Assembly (NCBI RefSeq): GCF_003837805.1
Contig: NZ_RQIT01000019.1
Location: forward strand, 1-64,000
DNA: 64,000 nt
Reading direction: 5' to 3'
DNA from: Bradyrhizobium sp. RP6
GTDB taxonomy: Bacteria > Pseudomonadota > Alphaproteobacteria > Rhizobiales > Xanthobacteraceae
Shown here: piece after piece, positions 16,963 to 25,103 of the stretch
Layout of the letters: each line of letters begins with the position of its first letter
Position numbering within the stretch: the stretch's first letter is position 1
Notes under the pieces: model-generated
The model's database searches: none
What the model was told of the DNA's origin: nothing
The model's input: only the letters and a program-made list of their open reading frames with translations
Program-made: the position numbers and the translations under genes

Positions 16963-17373
16963 ATGACCAAGGCTCTGATCACCGCCATTGCAATGCTGGC
17001 TTGTGTGCCGGCGGGTGCGCTTGCGCAGGAGCGCGCGGGCTCGGCAGCGCTCGGTGCCTTGTCAGGCGCGGTCGTGCTGGGCCCGGTCGGAGCCGTCGCC
17101 GGAGCCTTGGTCGGCTACACCGCCGGACCCTCGATTGCCCGGTCCTGGGGCCTGAGGGGCTCGCAATCGGCAAGACACCGGCAGCCGCCGCGACGCGCGG
17201 CCACGACCCGCGTCCCACCGCGTACGCGCGAGGCGATGAATGCCAATGGCCAGATGCCAGCTGCTGGCAATCCGCCGCCGGTTCAGGCCGCCCCCGTCCA
17301 GACCGCCCCCGTCCAGGCTGCGCCTGCTGTTCCGGCGCAAGCCGCGACGCCGCCCGTTCAGGGATTCGACTGA
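16963..17373 (+). CDS. Exported glycine-zipper protein
   Basis: This is an envelope protein of 136 aa. The signal peptide is at residues 1-20 (MTKALITAIAMLACVPAGAL, then AQE). A glycine-zipper membrane segment follows with regular G/A spacing (GALSGAVVLGPVGAVAGALV near residues 28-47). The C-terminal half is disordered and basic, then has short APVQ repeats (QAAPVQTAPVQAAP). ATG 16963 has GGGAGG upstream. Similar proteins are common and uncharacterised in Bradyrhizobium and may act in the cell envelope. A short hairpin (CCGCC-TTC-GGCGG) sits after the stop at 17393-17405. Confidence 0.7.
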   Translation: MTKALITAIAMLACVPAGALAQERAGSAALGALSGAVVLGPVGAVAGALVGYTAGPSIARSWGLRGSQSARHRQPPRRAATTRVPPRTREAMNANGQMPAAGNPPPVQAAPVQTAPVQAAPAVPAQAATPPVQGFD

Positions 17374-17473
17374 GGTCCCGGCATTAGGCCGTCCGCCTTC
17401 GGCGGCCATCAATCGCCCGTCCGCGCCATCAGCGCAGCCACCGTGACGATCATGCCGAAGCTTGCGTCCCGCG

Positions 17474-18325
17474 CTAGGGCTTGCCGAGAATCCTCTTCGC
17501 GGCGCGAAGGTGCGGCTTGTCGATCATCTGGCCATCGAGCCGCAGCGTGCCGGAATCGGGATTGCTCGCGAACGCCGCAATCACCTTTTCCGCCCATTTG
17601 CGCTCGGCGTCCGTCGGCGCGAAGGCCGCGTTGACGATGTCGACGTGCTTGGGATGGATCAGCGCCTTGGCCGAAAAGCCGTCGCGCCGCGCGGCGCGCG
17701 TTTCGGCTTCGAGTCCCGCGAGATTGTCGATGTCGGTGTAGACCGTGTCGATGGCTGCGACCTCGGCCGCCGCCGCGGCCATGAGGCAGAGATCGCGTGC
17801 CAGGCGGTATGGGCTGTGGAACACGCCGCCGCTCGCCTTCTCGGTGGCGCCGAGCGAGGCGGAGAGATCCTCCGCGCCCCACATCAGACCGGCAAGGCGA
17901 GCGGAGCAGCCCTTGTAGCTGCCGAGCCCGAAGATCGAGCCGGCGGTCTCCGTGGCGACGCAGACGACACGGGTCGTGCCGATCGCGATGCCGGCTGCCG
18001 CTTCCAGGGCTTCGAGCCAGGTCGCGACCTGTCGCACGTCGTCGCCGCCCTGCGATTTCGGCAGCACGATGCCGTCGGGCCTGCCCGGAATCACCGCGGC
18101 AAGATCGGCGAGCGTCATGCCGGTGTCGAGCGCGTTGACGCGGACGTAGAGCTGATGTGGCTTGCTGCGACTTTTCAGCATCGCAAGCGTCAACCCGCGC
18201 GCCTCCGCTTTCTTCTCCGCGACGACGGAGTCCTCGAGATCGATGATCAGCGCGTCGGCCTTGCCTTCGCTCGCCTTCTCGAACTTGCGCGGGGTGTCGC
18301 CCGGCACGAACAGCATCGAACGCAT
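17474..18325 (-). CDS. CoA ester lyase, HpcH/HpaI (CitE-like) family
   Basis: This is a cytoplasmic (beta/alpha)8 enzyme of 283 aa. The N-terminus SMLFVPGDTPRKFEKA is followed by DALIIDLEDSV with a conserved acidic Mg-binding residue. The conserved Glu in CVATETAGSIFGL and the LMWGAEDLSASLGA segment match citrate lyase beta/malyl-CoA lyase relatives. The family cleaves or hydrolyses beta-hydroxyacyl-CoA esters such as malyl-, methylmalyl- or citramalyl-CoA. The start overlaps the MaoC stop (TGATG), so the two are coupled. The MaoC partner could supply the hydroxyacyl-CoA by hydration (mesaconyl-CoA hydratase-type logic), which is inference. Confidence 0.85.
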   Translation of the reverse strand: MRSMLFVPGDTPRKFEKASEGKADALIIDLEDSVVAEKKAEARGLTLAMLKSRSKPHQLYVRVNALDTGMTLADLAAVIPGRPDGIVLPKSQGGDDVRQVATWLEALEAAAGIAIGTTRVVCVATETAGSIFGLGSYKGCSARLAGLMWGAEDLSASLGATEKASGGVFHSPYRLARDLCLMAAAAAEVAAIDTVYTDIDNLAGLEAETRAARRDGFSAKALIHPKHVDIVNAAFAPTDAERKWAEKVIAAFASNPDSGTLRLDGQMIDKPHLRAAKRILGKP

Positions 18326-18777
18326 CAGACCGGCCTCTTGTGCATCATCGCCATGCGGCGGCATTTGCCGACGACCTCGTCGCTTTGGTTGTACGCGTGG
18401 TGCTCGAACTCGACGATGCCGGCCCTGGGCCGCGACTTGGAGTCCCGCACCGACAGCACCTTCGTCGTAGCCCGCAACGTGTCGCCATGGAAGACCGGCT
18501 TTGGAAACGTGACCTCGGTCATGCCGAGATTGGCGACGGTGGTGCCCAGGGTCGTATCATAGACCGTCATGCCGATCATGATGCCGAGGGTGTAAAGGCT
18601 GTTGAAGATGCGCTGGCCGAACTCGGTCTTTTCGGCGAAATGCGCGTCGATGTGCAGCGGCTGCGGATTGAGCGTCAGCAGGCTGAACATGGTGTTGTCC
18701 ATCTCCGTGACGGTCCGGGTCAGCGGATGCCTGAACTCCTGGCCCACGGAAAAGTCCTCGAAATAGAGTCCGGCCAT
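18325..18777 (-). CDS. MaoC-family dehydratase/hydratase
   Basis: This is a hot-dog-fold enzyme of 150 aa. The hydratase-2 motif region is present (TLNPQPLHIDAHFAEKTEFG, residues 38-57, with the D...H catalytic pair in the N-P-LH-D arrangement), followed by FGQRIFNSLYTLGIMIGM. ATG 18777 has AGGAGG upstream, so the longer frame to 18849 is not used. It lies directly upstream of, and overlaps, the CitE-like gene. The pair resembles the mesaconyl/methylmalyl-CoA type of couple in ethylmalonyl-CoA or C5-dicarboxylate metabolism; the actual substrate is not determined. Confidence 0.83.
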   Translation of the reverse strand: MAGLYFEDFSVGQEFRHPLTRTVTEMDNTMFSLLTLNPQPLHIDAHFAEKTEFGQRIFNSLYTLGIMIGMTVYDTTLGTTVANLGMTEVTFPKPVFHGDTLRATTKVLSVRDSKSRPRAGIVEFEHHAYNQSDEVVGKCRRMAMMHKRPV

Positions 18778-18924
18778 CGCGGTTTCCTCCTCACGAAATA
18801 ACGGCGCGCTCATAGCGTCGCGCCGCATGACCCTATGCATGGTAGACACACTTCGCGGGCAAATTCACGTATCTGCATGTGGTTTTTCGAGCTAAAGAAC
18901 GCTTGGCGAAGGGAGGTCAAGACC

Positions 18925-20091
18925 ATGGATTTCGCGCTCACCGATCAGCAGGAAGCCATTCGCGATGCCATCGCCAAGATCTGCGAAGGCTTTCCGGACG
19001 CCTACTGGCTGAAGAAAGACCACGACGGCGGCTTCCCGCACGACTTCCACAAGGCGCTGGCGGACGCCGGCTGGCTCGGCATCTGCGTGCCCGAGGAATA
19101 CGGCGGCTCCGGCCTCGGCATCACCGAAGCTGCGATCATGATGCGCACCATCGCGGAATCGGGTGCCGGCATGTCCGGCGCCTCCGCGGTGCACATCAAC
19201 GTGTTCGGCCTCAATCCCGTCGTCGTGTTCGGCACCGAGGAGCAGCGCAAACGGATGCTGCCGCCGATGGTCGAGGGCCGCGAGAAGGCGTGCTTCGCCG
19301 TCACCGAGCCCAACACCGGCCTCAACACCACGCAGCTCAAGACCCGTGCGGTCGCCAAGAACGACCGCTACATCGTCAACGGCCAGAAGGTGTGGATCTC
19401 GACCGCGCAGGTCGCGCACAAGATCCTGCTGCTGGCTCGCACCACGCCGCTGGAAGAGGTGCGCTCGCCCACCCACGGCCTCAGCCTGTTCTATACCGAT
19501 TTCGACCGCAACAGGATCAAGGTCCACGAGATCGAGAAGATGGGACGCAAGATCGTCGATTCCAACGAGCTGTTCTTCGAGGATTTCGAGATTCCGATGG
19601 AGGATCGGATCGGCGAAGAGGGCAAGGGCTTCGAGTACATCCTCGAAGGCATGAACCCCGAGCGCATCCTGATTGCAGCGGAGGCTGTCGGCCTCGGCAA
19701 GCTCGCGCTTTCGCGCGCGACCGAATACGCGAAGACGCGCGTCGTGTTCAATCGCCCGATCGGCAAGAACCAGGGCATCCAGCACCCGCTTGCAGTGAAC
19801 TGGGTCGAGCTCGAGGCCGCCTGGCTGATGGTGATGTCGGCGGCGTGGCAATACGACAAGGGCATGCCGTGCGGCGCCGCGGCCAATGCCGCGAAATATC
19901 TCGCAGGCGAAGCGGGCTTCTCGGCCTGCGAGCAGGCGGTGATGACCCATGGCGGCTTCGGCTATGCCAAGGAATTCCACGTCGAGCGATACTTGCGCGA
20001 AGTGCTGATCCCGCGCATCGCGCCGGTCAGCCCGCAGCTTGCGCTCAGCTTCATCGCGGAAAAGGTGCTGGGACTCGCGAAGTCGTACTGA
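18925..20091 (+). CDS. Acyl-CoA dehydrogenase
   Basis: This is an FAD enzyme of 388 aa that oxidises acyl-CoA to 2-enoyl-CoA and passes electrons to ETF. The ACAD layout is complete: N-terminal helices, FAVTEPNTGLNTTQLKTRAV (residues 124-143) in the beta domain and VWIST for FAD, then the C-terminal helical bundle with R-FNRPIGKNQGIQ. The usual catalytic Glu in the C-terminal YEGT loop is absent (residues near 364-370 read RIAPVSPQ). A Glu is present at the alternative site in NPERILIAA (E246), as in isovaleryl-CoA and long-chain dehydrogenases. ATG 18925 has GGGAGG upstream. It is divergent from the MaoC/CitE pair. Confidence 0.9.
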   Translation: MDFALTDQQEAIRDAIAKICEGFPDAYWLKKDHDGGFPHDFHKALADAGWLGICVPEEYGGSGLGITEAAIMMRTIAESGAGMSGASAVHINVFGLNPVVVFGTEEQRKRMLPPMVEGREKACFAVTEPNTGLNTTQLKTRAVAKNDRYIVNGQKVWISTAQVAHKILLLARTTPLEEVRSPTHGLSLFYTDFDRNRIKVHEIEKMGRKIVDSNELFFEDFEIPMEDRIGEEGKGFEYILEGMNPERILIAAEAVGLGKLALSRATEYAKTRVVFNRPIGKNQGIQHPLAVNWVELEAAWLMVMSAAWQYDKGMPCGAAANAAKYLAGEAGFSACEQAVMTHGGFGYAKEFHVERYLREVLIPRIAPVSPQLALSFIAEKVLGLAKSY

Positions 20092-20116
20092 ACGCGCCTT
20101 GTGTGGCGCAAGCCGC

Positions 20117-21688
20117 CTATTCGGCGGCGATCCGCTCCATCGCCATTGCACGAAGCCTGGCGCGCTGGATCTTGACGCCGTTGGCGCTGTCGGTGATGGG
20201 GAAGGCGTCCACGAGATAGATCCGCGCCGGTACCTTGTAGCCGGCGAGCCGCTCGCGCAGGCGCGCGACCAGCGTTTCCTGCATTGGCGGCTGCTTTGCC
20301 GGGATCACGAAGGCGACGCAGCGCGCCTGGCCCTTCAGATCCACGGCAACCACCTGGGCGTCGGCAACGCCGGTGCACGATTTGAGCTCGTCCTCGATCT
20401 CGCCGGGCGCGACCAGAAAGCCGCCGAGCCGCATCGCATCGCCGGCGCGGGTTTCGTAGGCGAAGGAGCCGTCGCCGCGCAGCCGGCCGATGTCGCCGGT
20501 GCGGAAGAACCCGTCTGCGGTGATCGCATCGCGCGTCGCTTCGGGGTTGTTGAAATAGCCGAGGAAGCGCGAGGGCGCGCTGATCTCGATCTCGCCGGAC
20601 ACGCCACTCGTCGCAAGCTCGCCGGTCTCGGTGTCGCGCACGCGCACTCTCGCGCTCGGCGACATCGGCCAGCCGCCACCCTCGATGCGATCGGCGAACG
20701 CATCGCTACCACGGGCGATGGAAAACAGCGCCTGCACCTCGCTCGAGCCGTACAGGCCGAACAGCTTCATGCCGCGCGTTTCAGCCTCCGCGGCCAGTTC
20801 GCGCCAGCCGGGCTGGAACGCGGCGAAGCCGCAGACTTCGAGATGCGGGAACGGACGTGGCTCATCCGAGAGCGCGAGGATGCGGCGGAACATCTCGTCG
20901 GAGCCGAAAGAGTGCGTGATCCTGCAGTCCCGAAGGATCTTCACGGCCGGCGCCGCCTCGAAGGCGTCGAGCACATGGACGGTCGCGCCAGCTGCGACGA
21001 AGCCGAGCAGGCTCGTCATGCCGAACGTGCCGCAGAACGGCAGCATCGCCAGCAGCGAATGGCGTTGCGGATCGAGCTGGAGCGCGCGGGCAACGGAGAC
21101 GGCGTGCGTCGCCAGCGTCCGCTGCGAATGCGCAACGAGCTTCGGCCCCTTGGTCGTGCCCGACGTGGTGTAGAGCAGCATGGGCAGGTCGACGTCGCCT
21201 TGAACATGCTGTGCCGGCGGGTAGGGCGCGTCGAACGCATCGAACCGCACGCAGGGCCAGTGTGCCGAGATGGTATCCGCGCCGACCACCGCGAGCCGTT
21301 GCAGCGCCGGCACCTCGTCCTTGGCGATGCCCGCAAGGATGGCGGCAAAGTCGATCGTGCGGAATCCCGCCTCGGCGATTATGAGCTTCGCGCCGGACAG
21401 CTTAAGCAGATGCGCGACCTCCGCGCTGCGGTAACGTGTATTGACGGCCGCGACGACCACACCCAGCCGTGCGGCGGCGAACAGCAGTGCCAGCCATTCG
21501 AGGCGGTTGACCAGCCAGACCGCGACGACGTCGCCCTGGCCGATGCCCTGGGCCGCAAGCCAGGCGGCGGTCTGCTCGACCTTCGTCGAGAATTCCGCGC
21601 GAGAGACAGCTCTGCCGTCGAATACCAGGGCGGGATCGGCGGCCTCGATCCGGATCAGCGATTGCAGCGAGAAATCATTGGGGCTCAT
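20117..21688 (-). CDS. Acyl-CoA synthetase (AMP-forming)
   Basis: This is an ANL-superfamily ligase of 523 aa that activates a carboxylic acid to its CoA thioester through an acyl-adenylate. The P-loop-like motif is LLYTTSGTTKGPK near residue 174, followed by the A5-type LFGLYGSSEVQ, the hinge Asp region FRTGDIGRL, and a C-terminal lysine in ANGVKIQRAR. The N-terminus is short and without a membrane signal. The substrate is not clear; fatty, cyclic or aromatic acids are possible. It converges on the acyl-CoA dehydrogenase and lies 33 bp downstream of upp, so it may be cotranscribed with upp. Confidence 0.88.
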   Translation of the reverse strand: MSPNDFSLQSLIRIEAADPALVFDGRAVSRAEFSTKVEQTAAWLAAQGIGQGDVVAVWLVNRLEWLALLFAAARLGVVVAAVNTRYRSAEVAHLLKLSGAKLIIAEAGFRTIDFAAILAGIAKDEVPALQRLAVVGADTISAHWPCVRFDAFDAPYPPAQHVQGDVDLPMLLYTTSGTTKGPKLVAHSQRTLATHAVSVARALQLDPQRHSLLAMLPFCGTFGMTSLLGFVAAGATVHVLDAFEAAPAVKILRDCRITHSFGSDEMFRRILALSDEPRPFPHLEVCGFAAFQPGWRELAAEAETRGMKLFGLYGSSEVQALFSIARGSDAFADRIEGGGWPMSPSARVRVRDTETGELATSGVSGEIEISAPSRFLGYFNNPEATRDAITADGFFRTGDIGRLRGDGSFAYETRAGDAMRLGGFLVAPGEIEDELKSCTGVADAQVVAVDLKGQARCVAFVIPAKQPPMQETLVARLRERLAGYKVPARIYLVDAFPITDSANGVKIQRARLRAMAMERIAAE

Positions 21689-21721
21689 GGCAACCGAAGT
21701 AACCCGATCGTGCCGAGCTGT

Positions 21722-22357
21722 CTACTTGGTGCCGAACATCCGGTCGCCGGCATCGCCCAGGCCCGGCACGATGTAGCCGTGGTCGTTGAGCCGCTCGTCG
21801 ATCGCGGCGGTCCAGATCGGCACGTCGCCATGCTCGCTCTGAAACTGGGCGATGCCCTCGGGCGCGGCCAGAAGGCAAACGAAACGGATGTCGCGGGCGC
21901 CGCGCGCCTTGAGCAGGGAGGCGCCGGCGCAGGCCGAGTTGCCGGTTGCCAGCATCGGATCCATCAGGATCACGGTGCGGTCGGACAGGTCCTGCGGCGC
22001 CTTGAAGTAATATTCCACGGCCTGCAATGTCTCGGGGTCGCGGTAGAGCCCGATATGGGCGATGCGCGCCGACGGCATCAGGGCGAGCATGCCGTCGAGG
22101 AAGCCGACGCCGGCGCGCAGGATCGGTGCCAGCGTGAGCTTCTTGCCGGCGATCTTCGGCGCCCGCATCGGCGCGATCGGCGTCTCGATCTCGACCAGCT
22201 CCAGCGGCAGGTCACGCGTCACCTCGTAGCAGAGCAGCATCCCGATCTCGTTCAGGATCTCGCGAAAGCTCTTGGTCGAGCGGTCCTTCTCCCGCATCAG
22301 GGAGAGCTTGTGCTGGACCAGAGGATGGGTGACGACGTTGACGCTGCCAATGCTCAT
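21722..22357 (-). CDS. upp: Uracil phosphoribosyltransferase
   Basis: This pyrimidine salvage enzyme of 211 aa converts uracil and PRPP to UMP. The PRPP-binding motif is DPMLATGNS at residues 133-141, and the C-terminal uracil site includes AAIDERLNDHGYIVPGLGDAGDR. The length equals the bacterial Upp norm, and the N-terminus (VTHPLVQHKLSLMR) is typical. It sits among acyl-CoA genes without an obvious metabolic link. The crotonase stop lies 69 bp upstream. Confidence 0.96.
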   Translation of the reverse strand: MSIGSVNVVTHPLVQHKLSLMREKDRSTKSFREILNEIGMLLCYEVTRDLPLELVEIETPIAPMRAPKIAGKKLTLAPILRAGVGFLDGMLALMPSARIAHIGLYRDPETLQAVEYYFKAPQDLSDRTVILMDPMLATGNSACAGASLLKARGARDIRFVCLLAAPEGIAQFQSEHGDVPIWTAAIDERLNDHGYIVPGLGDAGDRMFGTK

Positions 22358-22426
22358 GAAACCGCTCTACACCGTTCCATGAAATTGCGCCAGATCGCGC
22401 GGGTCTTTTCCGTGGACGACGCGGCT

Positions 22427-23167
22427 TCAACGGGGCATCGCGACCGCGCTGCGCGCTCGGTTGCTCGCCTCGTAGGCAGCCATGGTCAGTTCGCGGTCGA
22501 TCGCCATGCGCATGGCGTCCATGGCCGGCTGGCGCAGGCGCCTCTTCGCAGCTGCATGCGATGGCTTGTGGATGGCGCGCAAGCCAGCGATGATCTCCTC
22601 GAGCGTGGTGTCGACCATCTCCGGCGCAACCACGCGATCGAGAAGGCCAGCGGTCAACGCCACCTCCGGCTCGAACATCTCGCCCAGCGTGGCGGTACGG
22701 CTGAGCCAGGCGGGATGCAGGCGGCTGCGCGCGAGCTCGATGGCGAAACTGGGTGGTGCGATGCCGATGGCGACCTCGTTCAGTCCCATGCGGTGCGGTC
22801 CGCGTGCGCCGAGCCTGACGTCGCAGGCGAGCAGCAGGAACGTCCCCATCGGATAAGCATGGCCCTCCATCACGCCGATGGTCGGATGCGGAAACGACAT
22901 CAGCCGCAGCGCCAGCTCCGCGCCGGCCCGAACCATCTCGAGGCTCCTGGCGGCATCGCCCGAGGCGAACACTTTCAGATCGAAGCCGGCGGAAAAGACG
23001 CCCGGCCGCGCCGAGCGCAGCACCACGATCTCCGCCTCCGTCTCGGCACGGGCGAAGGCGGCTGCAATCTCGCCCAGCATCGCGGCCGACATCGCATTGA
23101 CCTTGCCGTCGTCGAGTCCGATCCGCGCCACGCCGCCGTTCAGCTCATAGGTCACTCTCTCAGGCAT
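22427..23167 (-). CDS. Enoyl-CoA hydratase/isomerase (crotonase family)
   Basis: This is a crotonase-fold enzyme of 246 aa. The oxyanion-hole segments are present: SARPGVFSAGFDLKVFASGD near residues 53-72 and the second around MEGHAYPMGTFLLLACDVRL near residues 98-117. The Glu pair of classical hydratases is not both evident (position one reads YPMGTF), so isomerase, hydrolase or other crotonase chemistry is possible. The start at 23167 is preceded by GGGAGAGG; the longer frame to 23515 overlaps the divergent TetR gene. It shares an 87-bp promoter region with that TetR regulator, which probably controls it. Confidence 0.82.
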   Translation of the reverse strand: MPERVTYELNGGVARIGLDDGKVNAMSAAMLGEIAAAFARAETEAEIVVLRSARPGVFSAGFDLKVFASGDAARSLEMVRAGAELALRLMSFPHPTIGVMEGHAYPMGTFLLLACDVRLGARGPHRMGLNEVAIGIAPPSFAIELARSRLHPAWLSRTATLGEMFEPEVALTAGLLDRVVAPEMVDTTLEEIIAGLRAIHKPSHAAAKRRLRQPAMDAMRMAIDRELTMAAYEASNRARSAVAMPR

Positions 23168-23215
23168 CTGCCTCTCCCTGTCATCGTCACACGTCTTGAC
23201 TGTCGGAGGCTGATG

Positions 23216-23227
23216 TAGACCAATCAA
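23216..23227. promoter_or_regulatory. Candidate TetR (LmrA/YxaF-type) operator
   Basis: TAGACCAATCAA lies in the 87-bp gap between the crotonase and tetR genes. It resembles the TAGACC-N-TCTA-type sites bound by LmrA/YxaF-class repressors, with imperfect right half. The adjacent TetR belongs to that class by its C-terminal domain. Symmetry is weak, so this is tentative. Confidence 0.35.
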
Positions 23228-23254
23228 TATAGTTTTTGACCGGAGGAGAGTGCC

Positions 23255-23836
23255 ATGCCGGCCGTGCCAAAGCACCGTCAGCCCATCATCAACGCAGCGG
23301 TGCCCCTGTTCCGGCGGCAGGGATTTGCCCGCACCGGCCTCAACGACATCGTCGACGTCAGCGGTGCACCGAAGGGCTCGCTCTACCATTATTTTCCGGA
23401 CGGAAAATCCTCGATCGCGGTGGCGGCGGTAGAGGAGGCGGGACGCCGCGTCGCGGCGACAGTCGCCAAGCTCGCGAAAGAGTGCGGCTCGACCGGCGAG
23501 CTCCTGTGCGCGCACGCAAGGCTGCTGGCAGGCTGGATGCAGGGCTCCGGCTTTCGCAACGGCTGCCCGATTACGACCGTGCTGCTCGAGCTTGCACCGC
23601 GCGAGCGCGCCGTGTCCGATGCTGGTCGCAAAGCCTATGCGGTGCGATTATCCATCCTGCGTGACAAGCTTCTCGCGGACGGCTTTGCCAGACCCCGGGC
23701 GGAGGCGCTGGCCGTGCTCTGCACCTCGGCGCTTCAGGGCGCGCTGATCCAGGCCCGCGTGGAGCGCAGCGGCCGGCCGATCGAGGTCACCGCGGCGGAG
23801 CTGGCACGGCTGATCGAAGCGGAGCGGGGGAGCTAG
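23255..23836 (+). CDS. TetR-family regulator, LmrA/YxaF-like
   Basis: This is a repressor of 193 aa. The N-terminal helix-turn-helix covers residues 6-50 (LFRRQGFARTGLNDIVDVSG, then KGSLYHYFPDGKSSI). The ligand domain has RNGCPITTVLLELAPRERA and LQGALIQARVERSGRPIEV, the pattern of the LmrA/YxaF C-terminal domain. ATG 23255 has GGAGGAGAG upstream. It is divergent from the crotonase gene and probably autoregulated through the shared spacer. The inducer may be an acyl-CoA or an aromatic/flavonoid compound, as for relatives; this is inference. Confidence 0.88.
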   Translation: MPAVPKHRQPIINAAVPLFRRQGFARTGLNDIVDVSGAPKGSLYHYFPDGKSSIAVAAVEEAGRRVAATVAKLAKECGSTGELLCAHARLLAGWMQGSGFRNGCPITTVLLELAPRERAVSDAGRKAYAVRLSILRDKLLADGFARPRAEALAVLCTSALQGALIQARVERSGRPIEVTAAELARLIEAERGS

Positions 23837-23924
23837 ACCCCGAGGCCGGGTTCGCGGTCACGCGCATGCCGAGCAGCAATGCGCTGATCAAGGCGTCCAG
23901 GATGACGAGCTTGAGCTCGACCAT
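23787..23924 (-). CDS. Possible small membrane peptide, 45 aa
   Basis: The frame starts MVELKLVILDALISALLLGM, giving one predicted membrane helix, then a short Ser/Pro-rich tail. GAGG lies seven bases before the ATG. The gene is four bases downstream of the 61-aa membrane protein gene. Its last 50 bases overlap the 3' end of the convergent tetR gene, which weakens the case. It is supported by the start site and hydrophobicity only. Confidence 0.35.
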   Translation of the reverse strand: MVELKLVILDALISALLLGMRVTANPASGSSSPAPLRSAVPAPPR

Positions 23925-23928
23925 GTCG

Positions 23929-24114
23929 TTACCTCGCAAGGCACAGGATTGCTGTCCTCAGCGCGATCAGCGCGGTGAGCACGCTGCCCATCGACAGCAT
24001 GGCCAGCCCATGCAGGGCGATACGCTCGAGTCGAGCTTTGCGCAGCTTCGATATGCGCAATTGCTGTTCAGTCCTCAGATGGGGTCGTTCAAAGCCGAGA
24101 ATCGGCGTCGGCAT
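23929..24114 (-). CDS. Small membrane protein, 61 aa
   Basis: The product starts MPTPILGFERPHLRTEQQLR, has a basic amphipathic stretch to residue 31, then a hydrophobic segment (IALHGLAMLSMGSVLTALIA, residues 32-51) ending near the C-terminus. The topology is probably N-in with one transmembrane helix. ATG 24114 has AAAGGA seven bases upstream, and the longer frame to 24348 overlaps the next gene. It lies 23 bp downstream of the 155-aa unknown gene and probably belongs to its operon. No family is recognised. Confidence 0.6.
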   Translation of the reverse strand: MPTPILGFERPHLRTEQQLRISKLRKARLERIALHGLAMLSMGSVLTALIALRTAILCLAR

Positions 24115-24137
24115 TTCTCGTGTCCTTTCAGATACGT

Positions 24138-24605
24138 CTAGCCGTAATGGTCGCAGGCGACCGGCTCGCAAAGCGGATCCGGCAAAGGGCGGACGGAAGG
24201 AACGCTCGGCCGCGTCAGATCGACCGCCAGCGCCCGCACCTCGAGGAACGCCGACAGCAGCGCGAGCGCGAGGTCGACATGGCGCGCCTCGACCGCGGCG
24301 TCCAGCCAGTCCGGCAGCGCGCGCTCGCGTGACAGCGCGCAATGCCACTCGCCCTCGTCATAGGCGATGCGGCGGACCTGCCACATCGGCAGCTCCAGCT
24401 CCATCAGCGCCAGCGCCGCATCGGCCCATGCCTCGGCGTCGATCAGGCGCGCGAGGCGTGCGGTGTGCCCGCTCTGTCCGAGCGCGGGAATGCGCCGGCA
24501 GACGTGACCAATGATGTCGAGCATCAACGGCCGCGTCATCGCATGCGCATTGCGCAATCGGTCGCCGAGTGATGGCGGATCGTAGCGTCGGAGAGCGGCG
24601 GTCAT
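24138..24605 (-). CDS. Conserved hypothetical protein, 155 aa
   Basis: ATG 24605 is preceded by a strong AGGAGG, which fixes the start although the frame stays open to 24887. The predicted fold is all-helical with several Trp, e.g. LIDAEAWADAALALMELELP near residues 46-65 and EWHCALSRERALPDWLDAAV near residues 78-97. There are no signal peptide or membrane segments. I do not recognise the family. It precedes two small membrane proteins on the same strand and is divergent from the kdp operon across a 498-bp spacer, so a link to ion or osmotic stress is possible but unproven. Confidence 0.7.
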   Translation of the reverse strand: MTAALRRYDPPSLGDRLRNAHAMTRPLMLDIIGHVCRRIPALGQSGHTARLARLIDAEAWADAALALMELELPMWQVRRIAYDEGEWHCALSRERALPDWLDAAVEARHVDLALALLSAFLEVRALAVDLTRPSVPSVRPLPDPLCEPVACDHYG

Positions 24606-25103
24606 GTCAGGCCTCCTGGAGTTGGCGTCGGTCAGTCGGCCGGCCTCACCAAGATGGCCCGGAGGGCATTTGAAAACGAGATAGGGATCGGGCGAGAGAT
24701 ATAGGGATTTCATAGGCGCACAGAGTCTTTCGTGCGGGCGCATCGGATCCTCGACCGTCATCTCCGCCGAAGGTGGCGGCTTATGCGAGCAGGGCTCTTT
24801 TAAAGGACCTTGGCTGCGGCTTGCTGTAACCACGGTTGCGAGAGCGATGGTGGGCCGCGCCGCTGTGCTGCCGGCCCGGAAGACCATCCGGAATGTATGG
24901 CCGGCGTCACGTCGCCGGCGGCCATGGCGTGCCGGCCTTTATGAGATTCCTATAACGTCGCCATAGGCCTCATCTCGAAAACCTATGCGCGCGGTGGCAC
25001 GTCAGCGCGGTGAAGTTCCCGGACGTGCGCGTTCGATCGCAGCAAGCGGCCCGCCGGAATCCAGACGGGATATGCCGGAACGTCTTAATTGAGGAGTATC
25101 GCC
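24606..25103. other. Long divergent spacer upstream of kdp
   Basis: No gene is supported here. It holds several ATAGG/CCTAT words: ATAGG near 24681, 24701 and 24712, and CCTAT-AACGTCGCC-ATAGG at 24949-24967 with another CCTAT at 24982. The 24949-24967 pair is an inverted repeat 137-155 bp upstream of the first kdp micro-ORF and is a candidate site for KdpE or another regulator. No known riboswitch fold was recognised. Confidence 0.35.

Noticed and set aside
20039..23218. A 1059-codon open frame on the plus strand opposite the acyl-CoA ligase, upp and crotonase genes
   Set aside because: It spans three recognised genes and two intergenic gaps on the other strand and has shadow-like composition.
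24606..24887. N-terminal extension of the 155-aa hypothetical protein
   Set aside because: The AGGAGG before 24605 fixes the start, and the upstream part carries promoter-like AT-rich words instead of coding features.
25077..25103. GGAAC upstream of the kdp leader as an EcfG promoter
   Set aside because: No GTT occurs 16-18 bases downstream, and the spacing would place the start inside the first micro-ORF.
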